Positions 6,132 through 6,234 of a DNA stretch of 6,234 nt are shown here, piece after piece. The DNA lies in NCBI GenBank assembly GCA_021815245.1, contig JAKAHF010000160.1, positions 1-6,234 of the forward strand, written 5' to 3'. Origin of the DNA: Actinomycetes bacterium. Lineage in GTDB: Bacteria; Actinomycetota; Thermoleophilia; RBG-16-64-13. The translations under genes and the position numbers were made by a program. The notes under the pieces were generated by a model that saw only the letters and a list, made by a program, of their open reading frames with translations, did not search any database and was not told where the DNA came from. Within the stretch, counting starts at the first letter, position 1. Each line of letters opens with the position of its first letter.

Positions 6132-6234
<103 letters not shown>

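Overview
All recognisable genes in this window lie on the minus strand, so transcription runs from the right edge (6234) to the left edge (1). The DNA is GC-rich with a strong G/C bias at third codon positions. A pyruvate:ferredoxin oxidoreductase (PFOR) points to an anaerobe or facultative anaerobe. A pyrR-pyrB pair with a PyrR-type RNA hairpin placed over the pyrB ribosome binding site recalls the translational PyrR control known from mycobacteria. A high-GC, anaerobic actinobacterial lineage is therefore my best guess, with low confidence.

Right part (6234 to 5003): the window opens inside the last 33 codons of pyrR, the uracil-sensing regulator of pyrimidine genes. A 207-base gap follows. 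It holds a GC-rich hairpin just after pyrR, a good sigma70-type promoter (TTGGAG, 17 bases, TACAAT), and a short leader carrying a hairpin with the hexaloop CUGUGA, which fits the PyrR-binding loop signature CNGNGA. The lower stem of this hairpin pairs with the Shine-Dalgarno sequence of pyrB, the aspartate transcarbamoylase gene. The simplest reading is that PyrR with UMP clamps the hairpin and blocks pyrB translation.

Middle (5002 to 1211): after a 111-base gap with a weak candidate promoter and a GAGCTC-based inverted repeat comes one large, intact PFOR gene of 1226 codons. Its TPP site and all twelve cysteine ligands for three [4Fe-4S] clusters are present. It links pyruvate to acetyl-CoA and reduced ferredoxin or flavodoxin.

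Left part (1210 to 1): a run of nine G (minus strand) precedes a small unrecognised four-helix membrane protein. Its end overlaps the start of an OsmC-type thiol peroxidase by 20 bases. Seven bases after osmC comes a 99-codon reading frame that looks like the N-terminal part of a YgjP/DUF45 family protein but stops before the metalloprotease region. The last three genes are packed like one transcription unit, possibly downstream of PFOR. No mobile elements, CRISPR arrays, tRNAs or rRNAs are visible. The large plus-strand open frames opposite PFOR are codon-bias shadows.
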